Source: Robiginitalea sp. SC105 (lineage in GTDB: Bacteria; Bacteroidota; Bacteroidia; Flavobacteriales; Flavobacteriaceae). Taken from it: a stretch of 64,000 bases of DNA. The notes beneath the pieces are model-generated. The model was given only the letters and a program-made list of their open reading frames with translations, did no database searches and was not told where the DNA came from. Within the stretch, counting starts at the first letter, position 1; the number at the start of each line of letters is the position of its first letter. The translations under genes were made by a program, and so were the position numbers. Below, piece by piece: positions 51,807 to 59,384 of the stretch. The stretch lies in contig NZ_JACLZF010000001.1 in the NCBI RefSeq assembly GCF_014243345.1, positions 1,786,682 to 1,850,681 of the forward strand, in the 5' to 3' direction.

Positions 51807-52577
51807 TCAGCCGCCTTTTTTCACGAATACCATACAGTGCTGCCAGGGCAGGTTGCCGAAGTTGCGCCGCAGTTCAAAACCGGCTGCTTCCATCTCTTTT
51901 ACAGCCTGGGCCTCCGACATTTTATGCAGTTCCTTGATAGGGACCTCCGGGTCCTCTTTCCGGTACTCGATGAGGTAGACGGCCCCCCCGGGTTTCAGGG
52001 ATTCCCGGATGGACGCGAGCATTTCCACCGGAAAGGCGAATTCGTGGTAGACGTCCACCATCAGGACCTTATCCACGGTATTTTTAGGTAGGTTGGTGCT
52101 TTTTTCGCCCCCCTGGACCAGCTTGATATTCTTCAGGTCCAGTTCCCTGTTCTTCTTCCGGATGGCAGCGAGCATTTCCTCCTGAATGTCGACGGCATAG
52201 ATATGGCCCGGCTCCGCCATGGGCGCCATTTTGAAAACGTGGTAGCCGGATCCCGCCCCGATATCGGCCACGATGTCCCCGGGTTGTATATCCATATTGC
52301 GTAAAAGCTTCGCGGTTTGCTCCTCGGCCTCCCGCTCGGGGCGCTCCAGCCAACGCATCCCCTGAAAGCCCATCACATGGGCGATTTCACGTCCCATATA
52401 CCATTTACCCGTACCAAAAACGCTGCCGTTCTTATAGGTGTACGGTTCTTCCTGCTTCGTTCCAGGCCCTGCGCCCCCGCGTGTTTCCGGAGGTGTTTGG
52501 GCCTTCTCCTGTCCCCGGCAGGAACCCAGGGGTAAAAGGATCAGGAAGGCAAAAAGCGGGTAGCACAAATGTTTCAT
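51807..52577 (-). CDS. Exported class I SAM-dependent methyltransferase-like lipoprotein
   Basis: A 256-residue protein with a lipobox (LLPLGSC, Cys20) followed by a Pro/Glu-rich linker and a Rossmann methyltransferase fold. SAM-binding motif I 'DIVADIGAGSGYHVFKM' is intact, with 'IYAVDIQEEMLAAI' (acidic residue of motif II) and 'KVLMVDVYHEF'. The upstream 'YMGREIAHVMGFQGMRWLERPERE' is a conserved lead-in I know from similar exported methyltransferases of Bacteroidetes and Planctomycetes. A SAM-binding enzyme outside the cytoplasm is odd because SAM is not expected there. It converges on the second large-subunit gene with a 10-base gap. Confidence 0.75.
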   Translation of the reverse strand: MKHLCYPLFAFLILLPLGSCRGQEKAQTPPETRGGAGPGTKQEEPYTYKNGSVFGTGKWYMGREIAHVMGFQGMRWLERPEREAEEQTAKLLRNMDIQPGDIVADIGAGSGYHVFKMAPMAEPGHIYAVDIQEEMLAAIRKKNRELDLKNIKLVQGGEKSTNLPKNTVDKVLMVDVYHEFAFPVEMLASIRESLKPGGAVYLIEYRKEDPEVPIKELHKMSEAQAVKEMEAAGFELRRNFGNLPWQHCMVFVKKGG

Positions 52578-52608
52578 GGCAACTGTTTTTGCCTTAAAGA
52601 TACAGTGA

Positions 52609-52640
52609 TTGGCAAAATGGACGGATTATGGTTATTTTCG
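52609..52640 (+). promoter_or_regulatory. Promoter of the AraC-type regulator gene
   Basis: TTG (52609-52611), 21-base spacer, TATTTTCG (7 of 8 to TAnnTTTG, 52633-52640). It fits a start of translation at 52666 and not at the ATG 52609, which lies inside the -33 element. Confidence 0.5.
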
Positions 52641-52665
52641 GATTCCTTTATATCGAGGCTCCTCC

Positions 52666-53463
52666 ATGCAAATCGAAAGCCACCTCCCCGAACCTGCGCT
52701 CCGGCATCTCTTAAAAGAGTACTATTATTTCTCCAGCGGGGAGCAGGCCACTTCCCGGTTTGTCCCGGTCATCGACGATTGCTGTTATGACTTCATCTTT
52801 TTCAGGGAACGGGAAAGCACGCTTGTCTGGGGCGGGAAGCCATCGCGGATACCGGTACCCTACAAGGTATTTACGATCCACCAGCTCCGCCCCCCCTATC
52901 AAATCCGCTTCGGGGACTCCCTGACATTTTTTACCGTAAAAGCACAGCCCTGGGCAAATGCCCATTTTTTCGGGCGCCTGGGCAAGCCAGGTGTTGCCGA
53001 TTTGTTGCCCGTATATCCCCGGCTGGAGGGGCTTTATGCCTCATTGATGGAGGCGCCTTCCCCGGAAGTTTGTTTTGGTTTGGCCGATAATTTTTTCAGG
53101 GATACTGCCGATGCATTGTCCCCCGGGGCCCAAATGGCCCGGCAGCTGTGCCAGGCCATCGCGGAATCGGAAGGGCGGATAACCGTAAAAGAACTCAGCG
53201 AGTCCTTTGAGCGGTCCCGGCAGTACCTCGGAAAGGTATTCAGGCAGGAAGTGCTGTATTCGCTCAAGTACTTTATCCTTACCGTCCGCATGATGGGGCT
53301 GGTGAAGTTCCGCATCAAAAACCCGGAGGTTTCCATGACGGAACTCTGTTACCGGTTCGGGTATTTTGACCAGCCGCACTTCAACCGGGACTTCAAGCGC
53401 ATTTGCGGGGTCACACCTACCCGGTTTTTCGGCAATCTGCCCGAATTCCTCCTGCGGCACTGA
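52666..53463 (+). CDS. AraC-family transcriptional regulator (DUF6597-type N-terminus)
   Basis: A 265-residue protein. The start 'MQIESHLPEPALRHLLKEYYYFSS' is the beginning of the N-terminal sensor domain (DUF6597-like, with 'YDFIFF' and 'WGGKPSRIP'). The C-terminus has two HTH motifs, 'ITVKELSESFERSRQYLGKVFRQEV' and 'VSMTELCYRFGYFDQPHFNRDFKRICGVTPTRF'. A longer frame from 52609 adds 19 residues lying in the promoter and is rejected. It is divergent from the exported methyltransferase gene and may regulate it; that link is inferred only from position. Confidence 0.85.
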   Translation: MQIESHLPEPALRHLLKEYYYFSSGEQATSRFVPVIDDCCYDFIFFRERESTLVWGGKPSRIPVPYKVFTIHQLRPPYQIRFGDSLTFFTVKAQPWANAHFFGRLGKPGVADLLPVYPRLEGLYASLMEAPSPEVCFGLADNFFRDTADALSPGAQMARQLCQAIAESEGRITVKELSESFERSRQYLGKVFRQEVLYSLKYFILTVRMMGLVKFRIKNPEVSMTELCYRFGYFDQPHFNRDFKRICGVTPTRFFGNLPEFLLRH

Positions 53464-53527
53464 GGGTTTCCATTTTTACAATGTTCTTTGCGAGGATCTC
53501 CGTTGCTTTGCCATAAACTATCTGGAG

Positions 53528-54895
53528 ATGATACGGAATACCCTTATTGCCCTTTTAACACTCGCAAGCGGCCTGTCCTGCCCGGTACAATCGCAGGCAG
53601 GCGGCCTGGGACAATCCCAAGCAGGTGGCAAGGGAAGCGTTTTGGTGGCGACCGACCCCCGGGCGGTCCTGGCAGACAACTACCTGGAAAAGCTGACGGC
53701 CCTGCATCAGTTCAATGGGGTCGTCCTGCTGCGGGCCGAAGGAGAGCTCTTGCTTCGGAAAGCCTATAACATGCCTTCAAAGGGACTTGCCCACCTGGCA
53801 GTAACCCCGGAGAGTCGCTTCGACCTGCGATCCGTGGCCAAGCTCTTTGCAAAGGCCGCTGTTCTGCAACTGGAGGCAGGGGGGCAACTCAAACGGTCAG
53901 ATACAATCGGGAGCCACCTGCCGGGTTTCCCGAATGGGGGTGAAATCACCATCCGGCACCTGATGGACCACAGTTCCGGGCTCCCGAGGGAATTCAACGA
54001 TTCATTGACAAACCTCCTGGATAAGACCCCTCGGGAACTGGTGGCCCTCGCAGCCCTGGAACCGCTGGAATTCAAACCGGGAACCCGGGAGCAATACTCC
54101 AACGTCGGGTATCAGCTGTTGTACCGCATCATCGGGAAATACTCCGGGGATGAAACCTTTTCGGCCTATCTGCAGGAACACTTCTTTAGTCCGCTGGGCA
54201 TGGAAGCCTCCGGGAGCAATTTCGGGCCGGATACCACCTATTTGAGCAACTATGCCTACGGACACTACGAGGACCGGGATGGCTCGCTCCGGTGCGAAGA
54301 CCGTTTTCCTCCCGATGATTTGCAACAGGGAAACCTGCATGCCACGGTCGATGACCTGGATCGCTTCCTCTCATGGCTCGCCCCCGGAAAACACGCTGGC
54401 CTGGCCGCTGAAAACCGGATTTCCCATGCCGGGGGCACCCGGGGCAAGCGGGCCTATGTGGAGAGAAGTTTTGAGCCGGATTATCAGTTGGTTTTCCTGG
54501 CCAATTACGATGGGATCCCATTTGAACAGTTGGTAACTGACCTGCGGTTGATCCTGGCCGGGGGGGAGTTACCCCTGCCCGAACGGGTTGAGCGAAAAGC
54601 AGTGGCAGTGGCCCCGGAAATCCTGAGCCGGTACGAGGGCACCTATGATTTCGTGGAAGCAGGCCACCTGATCCTGGACCTGAAACTGGAGCAGGACAGC
54701 CTGCGCGTCTATCAGAAAGGACAATACAACGGGGTCTTGTACCCGGAAAGCGAACGTGTGTTTTTCGGGGATCCAAACTCTGCGGAGTCCCTGGAATTCG
54801 TGCCGGATCCCGATGGCCGCTATTTCATCCTGATGGATTTCCAGGGCGTGCGCTGGAAAGGGATACGAATCTCCGGTGGGGCAGAAACCGAATAA
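53528..54895 (+). CDS. Beta-lactamase-like serine hydrolase, secreted
   Basis: A 455-residue protein with a signal peptide (LIALLTLASGLSCPVQSQ). The catalytic pattern of class C / DD-peptidase-like hydrolases is present: Ser-x-x-Lys in 'DLRSVAKLF', Tyr-Ser-Asn in 'REQYSNVGYQ', and 'HAGGTRG' for the third motif. Family context also includes 'GEITIRHLMDHSSGLPREF'. The C-terminal ~90 residues form a beta domain ending in 'GVRWKGIRISGG'. Substrate may be a D-amino-acid ester or peptide. The frame extends upstream to 53366, but that part overlaps the regulator gene and is not chosen. Confidence 0.85.
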   Translation: MIRNTLIALLTLASGLSCPVQSQAGGLGQSQAGGKGSVLVATDPRAVLADNYLEKLTALHQFNGVVLLRAEGELLLRKAYNMPSKGLAHLAVTPESRFDLRSVAKLFAKAAVLQLEAGGQLKRSDTIGSHLPGFPNGGEITIRHLMDHSSGLPREFNDSLTNLLDKTPRELVALAALEPLEFKPGTREQYSNVGYQLLYRIIGKYSGDETFSAYLQEHFFSPLGMEASGSNFGPDTTYLSNYAYGHYEDRDGSLRCEDRFPPDDLQQGNLHATVDDLDRFLSWLAPGKHAGLAAENRISHAGGTRGKRAYVERSFEPDYQLVFLANYDGIPFEQLVTDLRLILAGGELPLPERVERKAVAVAPEILSRYEGTYDFVEAGHLILDLKLEQDSLRVYQKGQYNGVLYPESERVFFGDPNSAESLEFVPDPDGRYFILMDFQGVRWKGIRISGGAETE

Positions 54896-54938
54896 GACCG
54901 ATTGGAAGGTCCTTGGCATAAATTTTGTAAATTATAGT

Positions 54939-54951
54939 GTAGGTAACCTAC
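54939..54951 (+). promoter_or_regulatory. Inverted repeat before the dioxygenase-like gene
   Basis: GTAGGT-a-ACCTAC is a perfect 6-bp dyad ending 5 bases before the ATG at 54957. A near -7 sequence (TAAATTTTG) lies 12-20 bases upstream. Candidate operator covering the transcription start; unproven. Confidence 0.4.
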
Positions 54952-54956
54952 CCTAT

Positions 54957-55658
54957 ATGTATTCCAATTCGCTATTTTTTTTACGAAGCAGCCTGGGGAT
55001 ATGCCCAGTCCTGGATTGTTGGCAAACCGTCCGTCTGACGCTCCTGCTGATCCTTGCGATCGGTATTCTTGGTTGCAACGGGCAGCAAAAACGCAATTCC
55101 CTTGCTGAGCGCAGGGTAGGAGGGCCCTGTGAAGGGTGCGAAGCATTGCTTGAATTCGGGGATCGAACGCTCCACTCAACGGATACGCTGCCGGGATTTA
55201 AAGCCAATACACCCAAAATCAAGCTTACCGGGACCGTGTTCGAATCAGATGGCAAAACGCCGGCAGAAAACATCATTTTATATTTCTATCACACGAACCG
55301 GGAAGGCATCTACGAGAAACGGGGGGATGAAACCGGCTGGGGCCGAACCCATGGTTACATCCGGGGATGGTTGCGGACAGGCCCTGATGGGTCTTATACC
55401 CTGTATACTTTCCGGCCGGGCGCCTATCCCAGCCGACGGGAGCCGGAACATATCCACCTCACCGTAAAGGAACAGGGAACGATCCCCTACTACCTGGAAT
55501 CCTACCATTTTGAAGACGACCCGTTGCTAACCCCGGCGGTCCGTGACAACATGAGAAATAGGGGCGGGTCGGGGATTGTTCTTCCTCAATCGGAGAACGG
55601 TATCCTGACGGTCCACAGGGACCTGATCCTTGGAATGAATATTCCGGATTACAATTAA
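54957..55658 (+). CDS. Intradiol ring-cleavage dioxygenase-like lipoprotein
   Basis: A 233-residue protein from the preferred start at 54957; the frame also opens at 54876, inside the preceding gene. A hydrophobic segment with lipobox ILGC precedes 'CEGCEALLEF', a short Cys pair typical of Bacteroidetes members. The core has the protocatechuate-dioxygenase fold motifs 'KLTGTVFESDGKTPAENIILYFYHTN', 'TGPDGSYTLYTFRPGAYPSRREPEHIHL' and 'YYLESYHFEDDPLL'. The Fe ligands would be two Tyr and two His; the HIH in 'EHIHL' is present and Tyr candidates are in 'GAYPSR'. A standalone exported member may act on a non-aromatic substrate. Confidence 0.75.
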   Translation: MYSNSLFFLRSSLGICPVLDCWQTVRLTLLLILAIGILGCNGQQKRNSLAERRVGGPCEGCEALLEFGDRTLHSTDTLPGFKANTPKIKLTGTVFESDGKTPAENIILYFYHTNREGIYEKRGDETGWGRTHGYIRGWLRTGPDGSYTLYTFRPGAYPSRREPEHIHLTVKEQGTIPYYLESYHFEDDPLLTPAVRDNMRNRGGSGIVLPQSENGILTVHRDLILGMNIPDYN

Positions 55659-55742
55659 CCGGTCAATGTCGACCGAGCTGGCTGGGCGCCCGCCGTCAAT
55701 CCAGGTTGCCCGGACCCTGCGGGCCGCCTGTACGCCGCGTAT

Positions 55743-55982
55743 TCATTTCTTTTCCTTGTCCGCTACGATGAATTCTATGGCATTTCCCTCCGTTTCGGCA
55801 AACCGAAAGACGATGCAATCGTTCTCCGCTTCGTTGTACCAGGGCTGCTTTTTGCTGAAGAGGCTGGAATGGGTAAATTCATACCCCATTTTGATCAATT
55901 CCTTATGGGCTTCCAAAATGGGCATCCCGTTGAGTTTGTCCAGGTCGCCCGACGCTTGGTTCTGGCCTGTTGCTGAAGCCAT
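55743..55982 (-). CDS. Short secreted protein, start codon uncertain
   Basis: The ATG-initiated frame encodes 79 residues, 'MASATGQNQASGDLDKLNG...', ending 'NAIEFIVADKEKK'. Reading further back in frame reaches CTG at 56007-56009, with codons for TLTIALLVMASATGQ, an evident signal-peptide hydrophobic core, before an in-frame stop at 56013. The true start may therefore be the CTG, or an upstream ATG has been lost. Two-domain features or homologs were not recognised. It lies between the dioxygenase-like gene (convergent) and a tandem repeat. Confidence 0.5.
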   Translation of the reverse strand: MASATGQNQASGDLDKLNGMPILEAHKELIKMGYEFTHSSLFSKKQPWYNEAENDCIVFRFAETEGNAIEFIVADKEKK

Positions 55983-56110
55983 AACCAGAAGCGCAATTGT
56001 AAGGGTCAGACTTTAATTGGATTTTTTCAAGGGGTAAATGTTCGTTTTTAACCAATAGAATGGATATGGTCCGTTGGATTGCTTGATAGTATCCAACAAA
56101 AAGAAAATTA

Positions 56111-56140
56111 TTAAAGGCCTTTAAAGGCCTTTAAAGGCCG
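56111..56140. repeat. Three tandem 10-bp units (TTAAAGGCCT)
   Basis: Two exact copies and one with a final G in place of T. Each junction is palindromic (TTTAAAGGCCTTTAAA), so the stretch can form alternative hairpins. It lies in a gene-free stretch downstream of the HhH membrane-protein gene. Confidence 0.85.
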
Positions 56141-56170
56141 TTTGGCTCCATTTACAGGGGCTTAAATAAG

Positions 56171-56201
56171 CAGCAGCATCGCAATAAATACGATGCTGCT
56201 G
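56171..56201 (-). terminator. Hairpin downstream of the HhH membrane-protein gene
   Basis: CAGCAGCATCG-caataaata-CGATGCTGCTG is a perfect 11-bp stem 23 bases after the stop on the minus strand. The following CTTATTTAAG is only moderately T-rich. Confidence 0.5.
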
Positions 56202-56223
56202 AAAAATAGTGGTTTTCAGGTTT

Positions 56224-56631
56224 TTATACCCCCGCCTTCAGGATTTGTTGCCATTTGGCCAGTTCATCCCACTCATCCAGTTCGGCTAATTTTGCCTGGG
56301 CCGGCCAGGTCAGGGTCATGCCGCGGTGTGCGGCAAAACGGTTTCCACCATCGTGAATGATCTTTTCGAGCGTAGCCACGGTGGTGTTAGATAACTGATT
56401 GTAATTTTTAATCCCCTTCTGGTTGAGGAGTTCCTCGATTTTGGGGCCGATACCTTCGATTTTGGTGAGATCCTGCTTCCCGCCCGGACCTGCCGGAGCT
56501 CCTCCGAGAAGTTGTTTCAGCAGCCAGCCCAAAAGGAAGCCCAGGATAAAGGCTCCGAGCAACCATAGGAGCCAGGGCCAAAAAACGTCCGACCCGTCGC
56601 ATGCAATTGTATTTATCTGTAATAGTTTCAT
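56224..56631 (-). CDS. Membrane-anchored helix-hairpin-helix protein
   Basis: A 135-residue protein with one strong transmembrane helix (FWPWLLWLLGAFILGFLLGWLL, about 17-38) and a soluble part containing 'DLTKIEGIGPKIEELLNQKGIKNYNQLSNTTVATLEKII', a helix-hairpin-helix motif of the kind found in small Bacteroidetes proteins (DUF4332-like). The motif usually binds DNA non-specifically, but the membrane anchor here is unusual. It lies 31 bases downstream of the OmpA-family gene in the same direction and is probably co-transcribed with it. Function unknown. Confidence 0.7.
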   Translation of the reverse strand: MKLLQINTIACDGSDVFWPWLLWLLGAFILGFLLGWLLKQLLGGAPAGPGGKQDLTKIEGIGPKIEELLNQKGIKNYNQLSNTTVATLEKIIHDGGNRFAAHRGMTLTWPAQAKLAELDEWDELAKWQQILKAGV

Positions 56632-56661
56632 AATTGAGGTATTTTATAGTGTTGTGATTGG

Positions 56662-57429
56662 TTATTCGATAATATGTACTTCCACACGGCGGTTCATCCT
56701 TTTGTTTTCCTCCGTATCGTTGGGCCTCATGGGCATGGATTCCCCTTTTGACTGAATGTCTATCTTGTCAGCACTCACCCCAAGGCTTATCAGGTGATTT
56801 TTGTATTCCTCTGCCCGCTTCATTGCGAGGTTTATGTTGTATTCATTCGTGCCATCACTGTCGGTATGCCCCGTGATCATGATCCGGTCTCCTGAGGACT
56901 TGAGAAAGCCCGACAGTTCGTCAAAATAAGCCAGGATCCTTGGATTGGTGATTTCCTCGTCCGAGTCGTATTTGTAGAAAACCACGGTTTTGTCCAGGCG
57001 CTCGATGACATCTTCATTGTTGATTACCCATTTGTATTTCAGCTCGTGAAGCATATTCATTTTTGTCCCTTCGCAATCTGTCGAAGGGTGAGCTGCCGTA
57101 TGGATTTGTGCTGCAGGCATTTCCGTAAACAATGCTTTCACTTTTTCTGCCCGGGCAATCCCTGCCTCTTCGCTTTCTCCTTCGAAATAGGGACCTGAAA
57201 GCAACAGGTTTTTCTCATCCGTACGCGCTGAAATAATCTCCGCTTTTTTATCCGGCCATAATTCGTTGGTTACGACTGCGCCGGTTTCGCAATCAAAGAC
57301 CAAAGGTCCGTATTGAACCACTTCCGGTTCTTCGGGGCAGCAAACCACCGTATCTCGATACCACCCCCATGCCAGCCAAAGCAGCAATAGGAAGAGCAGC
57401 AGAATAATTATTGACAATACTTTTTTCAT
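56662..57429 (-). CDS. OmpA-family peptidoglycan-binding protein
   Basis: A 255-residue protein with an N-terminal membrane segment (LSIIILLLFLLLLWLAWGW) and a C-terminal OmpA domain (about 150-255). Diagnostic residues are in 'TVVFYKYDSDEEI', 'IMITGHTDSDGTNEYNINLAMKRAEEYKNHLI' (Asp and Arg of the peptidoglycan site in the 'TDSDG' and 'A.KRA' blocks), and 'RMNRRVEVHI'. The middle region (about 40-150) is unique. It is the first gene of a two-gene unit with the HhH membrane protein. Confidence 0.88.
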   Translation of the reverse strand: MKKVLSIIILLLFLLLLWLAWGWYRDTVVCCPEEPEVVQYGPLVFDCETGAVVTNELWPDKKAEIISARTDEKNLLLSGPYFEGESEEAGIARAEKVKALFTEMPAAQIHTAAHPSTDCEGTKMNMLHELKYKWVINNEDVIERLDKTVVFYKYDSDEEITNPRILAYFDELSGFLKSSGDRIMITGHTDSDGTNEYNINLAMKRAEEYKNHLISLGVSADKIDIQSKGESMPMRPNDTEENKRMNRRVEVHIIE

Positions 57430-57619
57430 ATCTCGGGTTTTGTGGTTGGTTTTTAATGGTTTATGATATTCGTTAATATAGTCTAGTATAAAATAACCCA
57501 GGGATCCCTGATTTTTCCCTTAAATGTAACCGGAGGCCTGTTTCATTTTTTGCTTGTTGGGTCTGCGCACCATTTCTCCTAAGATAAATTATTATTGGGA
57601 AATAGGCTTCATCGGAAAT

Positions 57620-58468
57620 TCAGGCGTCCTCGCAGACCTGCCGCTGGCAGCCCAGGCCCTCGATGGTCAGCTCCACCACATCGCCGGCTTTCAGGTACAC
57701 CGGGGGCTTCATGCCCAGGCCCACCCCCGGTGGCGTCCCCGTCGAAATCAGGTCACCCGCCTCCAGCGTCATGAACTGGGACAGGTAATACACCAGGTAG
57801 TGGCAGTTGAATACCATGGTTGCCGTATTCCCCTGCTGCCGGGATATGCCGTTTACCTCCAGGGCCATTTTCAGTCGATGTACATCGGGGATTTCGTCCG
57901 GCGTAGCCACCCAGGGCCCCAGGGGGTTGAAGGTGTCGCATGACTTCCCCTTGGTCCATTGCCCACCCCGTTCAATCTGGAATTCCCGCTCCGATACGTC
58001 ATGGGAGATGCAATACCCGGCGATATGGTCGGCCGCCTCCGCTTCCGACCCCAGGTAGCGCGCATCCCTGCCGATGATAATGCCCAGCTCAACCTCCCAG
58101 TCGGTTTTTTTGCTCCCCCGAGGGATCAGCAGTGCATCGTAGGGGCCGACCACCGTATTGGCCCCTTTCTGGAATACAATGGGTTCCTTCGGGAGTTCCA
58201 TCCCGCTTTCGGCCGCATGGTCCGAGTAGTTCAGCCCGATGCAGATCACCTTTCCCGGACGGGCCACCGGGGCAGCCCAGCGGGATGCTTCCGGGACTTC
58301 GGGCAGGCCGGAATCCCCGCCGAGCAGCTCGGCCAGGCGGGCCAGGCCCCCGGAGTTGAAGAAGGGGCGGTCCCATTCCGGAAAATGCGCGGACAGGTCC
58401 CACCGTTTTCCATCCCTGTAGATGCCCGGCTTTTCGGCCCCGGGCGGGCCAAATCGAATGAGTTTCAT
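57620..58468 (-). CDS. FAH-family hydrolase (diketo-deoxy sugar acid hydrolase-like)
   Basis: A 282-residue enzyme of the fumarylacetoacetate hydrolase family. The preferred start 'MKLIRFGPPGAEKPGIYRDGKRWDL' at 58468 is 59 codons inside a longer frame that overlaps the SMP-30 gene, so the shorter form is chosen. Metal-binding Glu/Asp are in 'LNYSDHAAESGMELPKEP', 'WEVELGIIIGRDARYLG' and 'GPWVATPDEIPD', and the active site is completed by 'DLISTGTPPGVGLGM'. In the context of two SDRs and a lactonase it fits the 2,4-diketo-3-deoxy-L-fuconate hydrolase type of the non-phosphorylative L-fucose or L-rhamnose route. It overlaps the lactonase gene by 4 bases. Confidence 0.85.
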   Translation of the reverse strand: MKLIRFGPPGAEKPGIYRDGKRWDLSAHFPEWDRPFFNSGGLARLAELLGGDSGLPEVPEASRWAAPVARPGKVICIGLNYSDHAAESGMELPKEPIVFQKGANTVVGPYDALLIPRGSKKTDWEVELGIIIGRDARYLGSEAEAADHIAGYCISHDVSEREFQIERGGQWTKGKSCDTFNPLGPWVATPDEIPDVHRLKMALEVNGISRQQGNTATMVFNCHYLVYYLSQFMTLEAGDLISTGTPPGVGLGMKPPVYLKAGDVVELTIEGLGCQRQVCEDA

Positions 58469-59379
58469 GAGGCGTCGGTTTTTGGTGCATAGGCAAAGCG
58501 GTCGGTTTCCCGCCCGCGGAACCCGCAGTTGCGGAAGACGAACAGGGACCCGGCCAGGGGCTGGTTGGCCAGCGCTTCGGAATCCAGCCCTTTCCGGGCC
58601 GAGGTCACATACAGGTCGCCCAGGCCGGGCCCGCCGAAGGTGCAACTGGTGATGTGGGCAGCAGGCAGGCTGAGCCCCAGCAGCTTTTTACCGGAGTCCG
58701 GGTCCCAACGGGCTACCTGCGAGCCGCCCCAGTGGGCGATCCAGAGCTTGTCTTCCGAGTCGATGGTCATGCCGTCGGGGAACCCTTCGGATTCCGGGAT
58801 GCCAAAGGCGATCCGTCGGTTGGACAGGGTTCCGTCTTCCCGGTTGAAATCAAAGGCCTGCACGGCCCGGGTGGGCGTATCGATGTAATAGAGGGTGGTC
58901 CCGTCACCGTCCCAGGCCAGGCCATTGGAGATGGTAACCCCCGGCACCCGCACCGATGCGGTTAAATCCTTACCTACACAGTACAGGTTCCCGATGGGCT
59001 GGTTTTCGGAAAGGGGCATGGTCCCCGCCCAGAACCGGCCCGCAGGGTCGCACTTTCCATCGTTGAACCGGAGTTCGGGGCCCCTGCCTTCCAATTGGAG
59101 TACCGGCTGCTGTTTCCCAGTGGAACGCTCAATGAACGCCATACGCGTGTCCAGGGCAGCCAGGAGTTGCCCGCTTTCACAAAGGGCAATGGCACCGAGC
59201 AGGGAACCGGTCTCCAGGCTCTGGTGTTCACCCGATTCGGGATGGTACTGGTGGAGCTGCCCCTTCAGGATATCCACCCACAGCAGGCACTGGGCACGGG
59301 AATCCCAAACGGGGCCCTCCCCGAGTTCGCAGTGGTGGGCAAGGGGGACTTCAAAAGCAACAGGGGGTATCGATGGCAT
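58465..59379 (-). CDS. SMP-30/gluconolactonase-family lactonase
   Basis: A 304-residue six-bladed propeller enzyme. Motifs: 'CELGEGPVWDSRAQCLLWVD', 'LRFNDGKCDPAGRFWAGTM', 'SNGLAWDGDGTTLYYIDT', and 'FPDGMTIDSEDKLWIAHWGG'. The acidic Glu and Asp/Asn of the metal site are present. It hydrolyses a sugar lactone, probably L-fucono- or L-rhamnono-lactone in this operon. It is followed directly by the FAH hydrolase and preceded by an SDR gene with a 5-base gap. Confidence 0.9.
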   Translation of the reverse strand: MPSIPPVAFEVPLAHHCELGEGPVWDSRAQCLLWVDILKGQLHQYHPESGEHQSLETGSLLGAIALCESGQLLAALDTRMAFIERSTGKQQPVLQLEGRGPELRFNDGKCDPAGRFWAGTMPLSENQPIGNLYCVGKDLTASVRVPGVTISNGLAWDGDGTTLYYIDTPTRAVQAFDFNREDGTLSNRRIAFGIPESEGFPDGMTIDSEDKLWIAHWGGSQVARWDPDSGKKLLGLSLPAAHITSCTFGGPGLGDLYVTSARKGLDSEALANQPLAGSLFVFRNCGFRGRETDRFAYAPKTDAS

Positions 59380-59384
59380 CTGCG

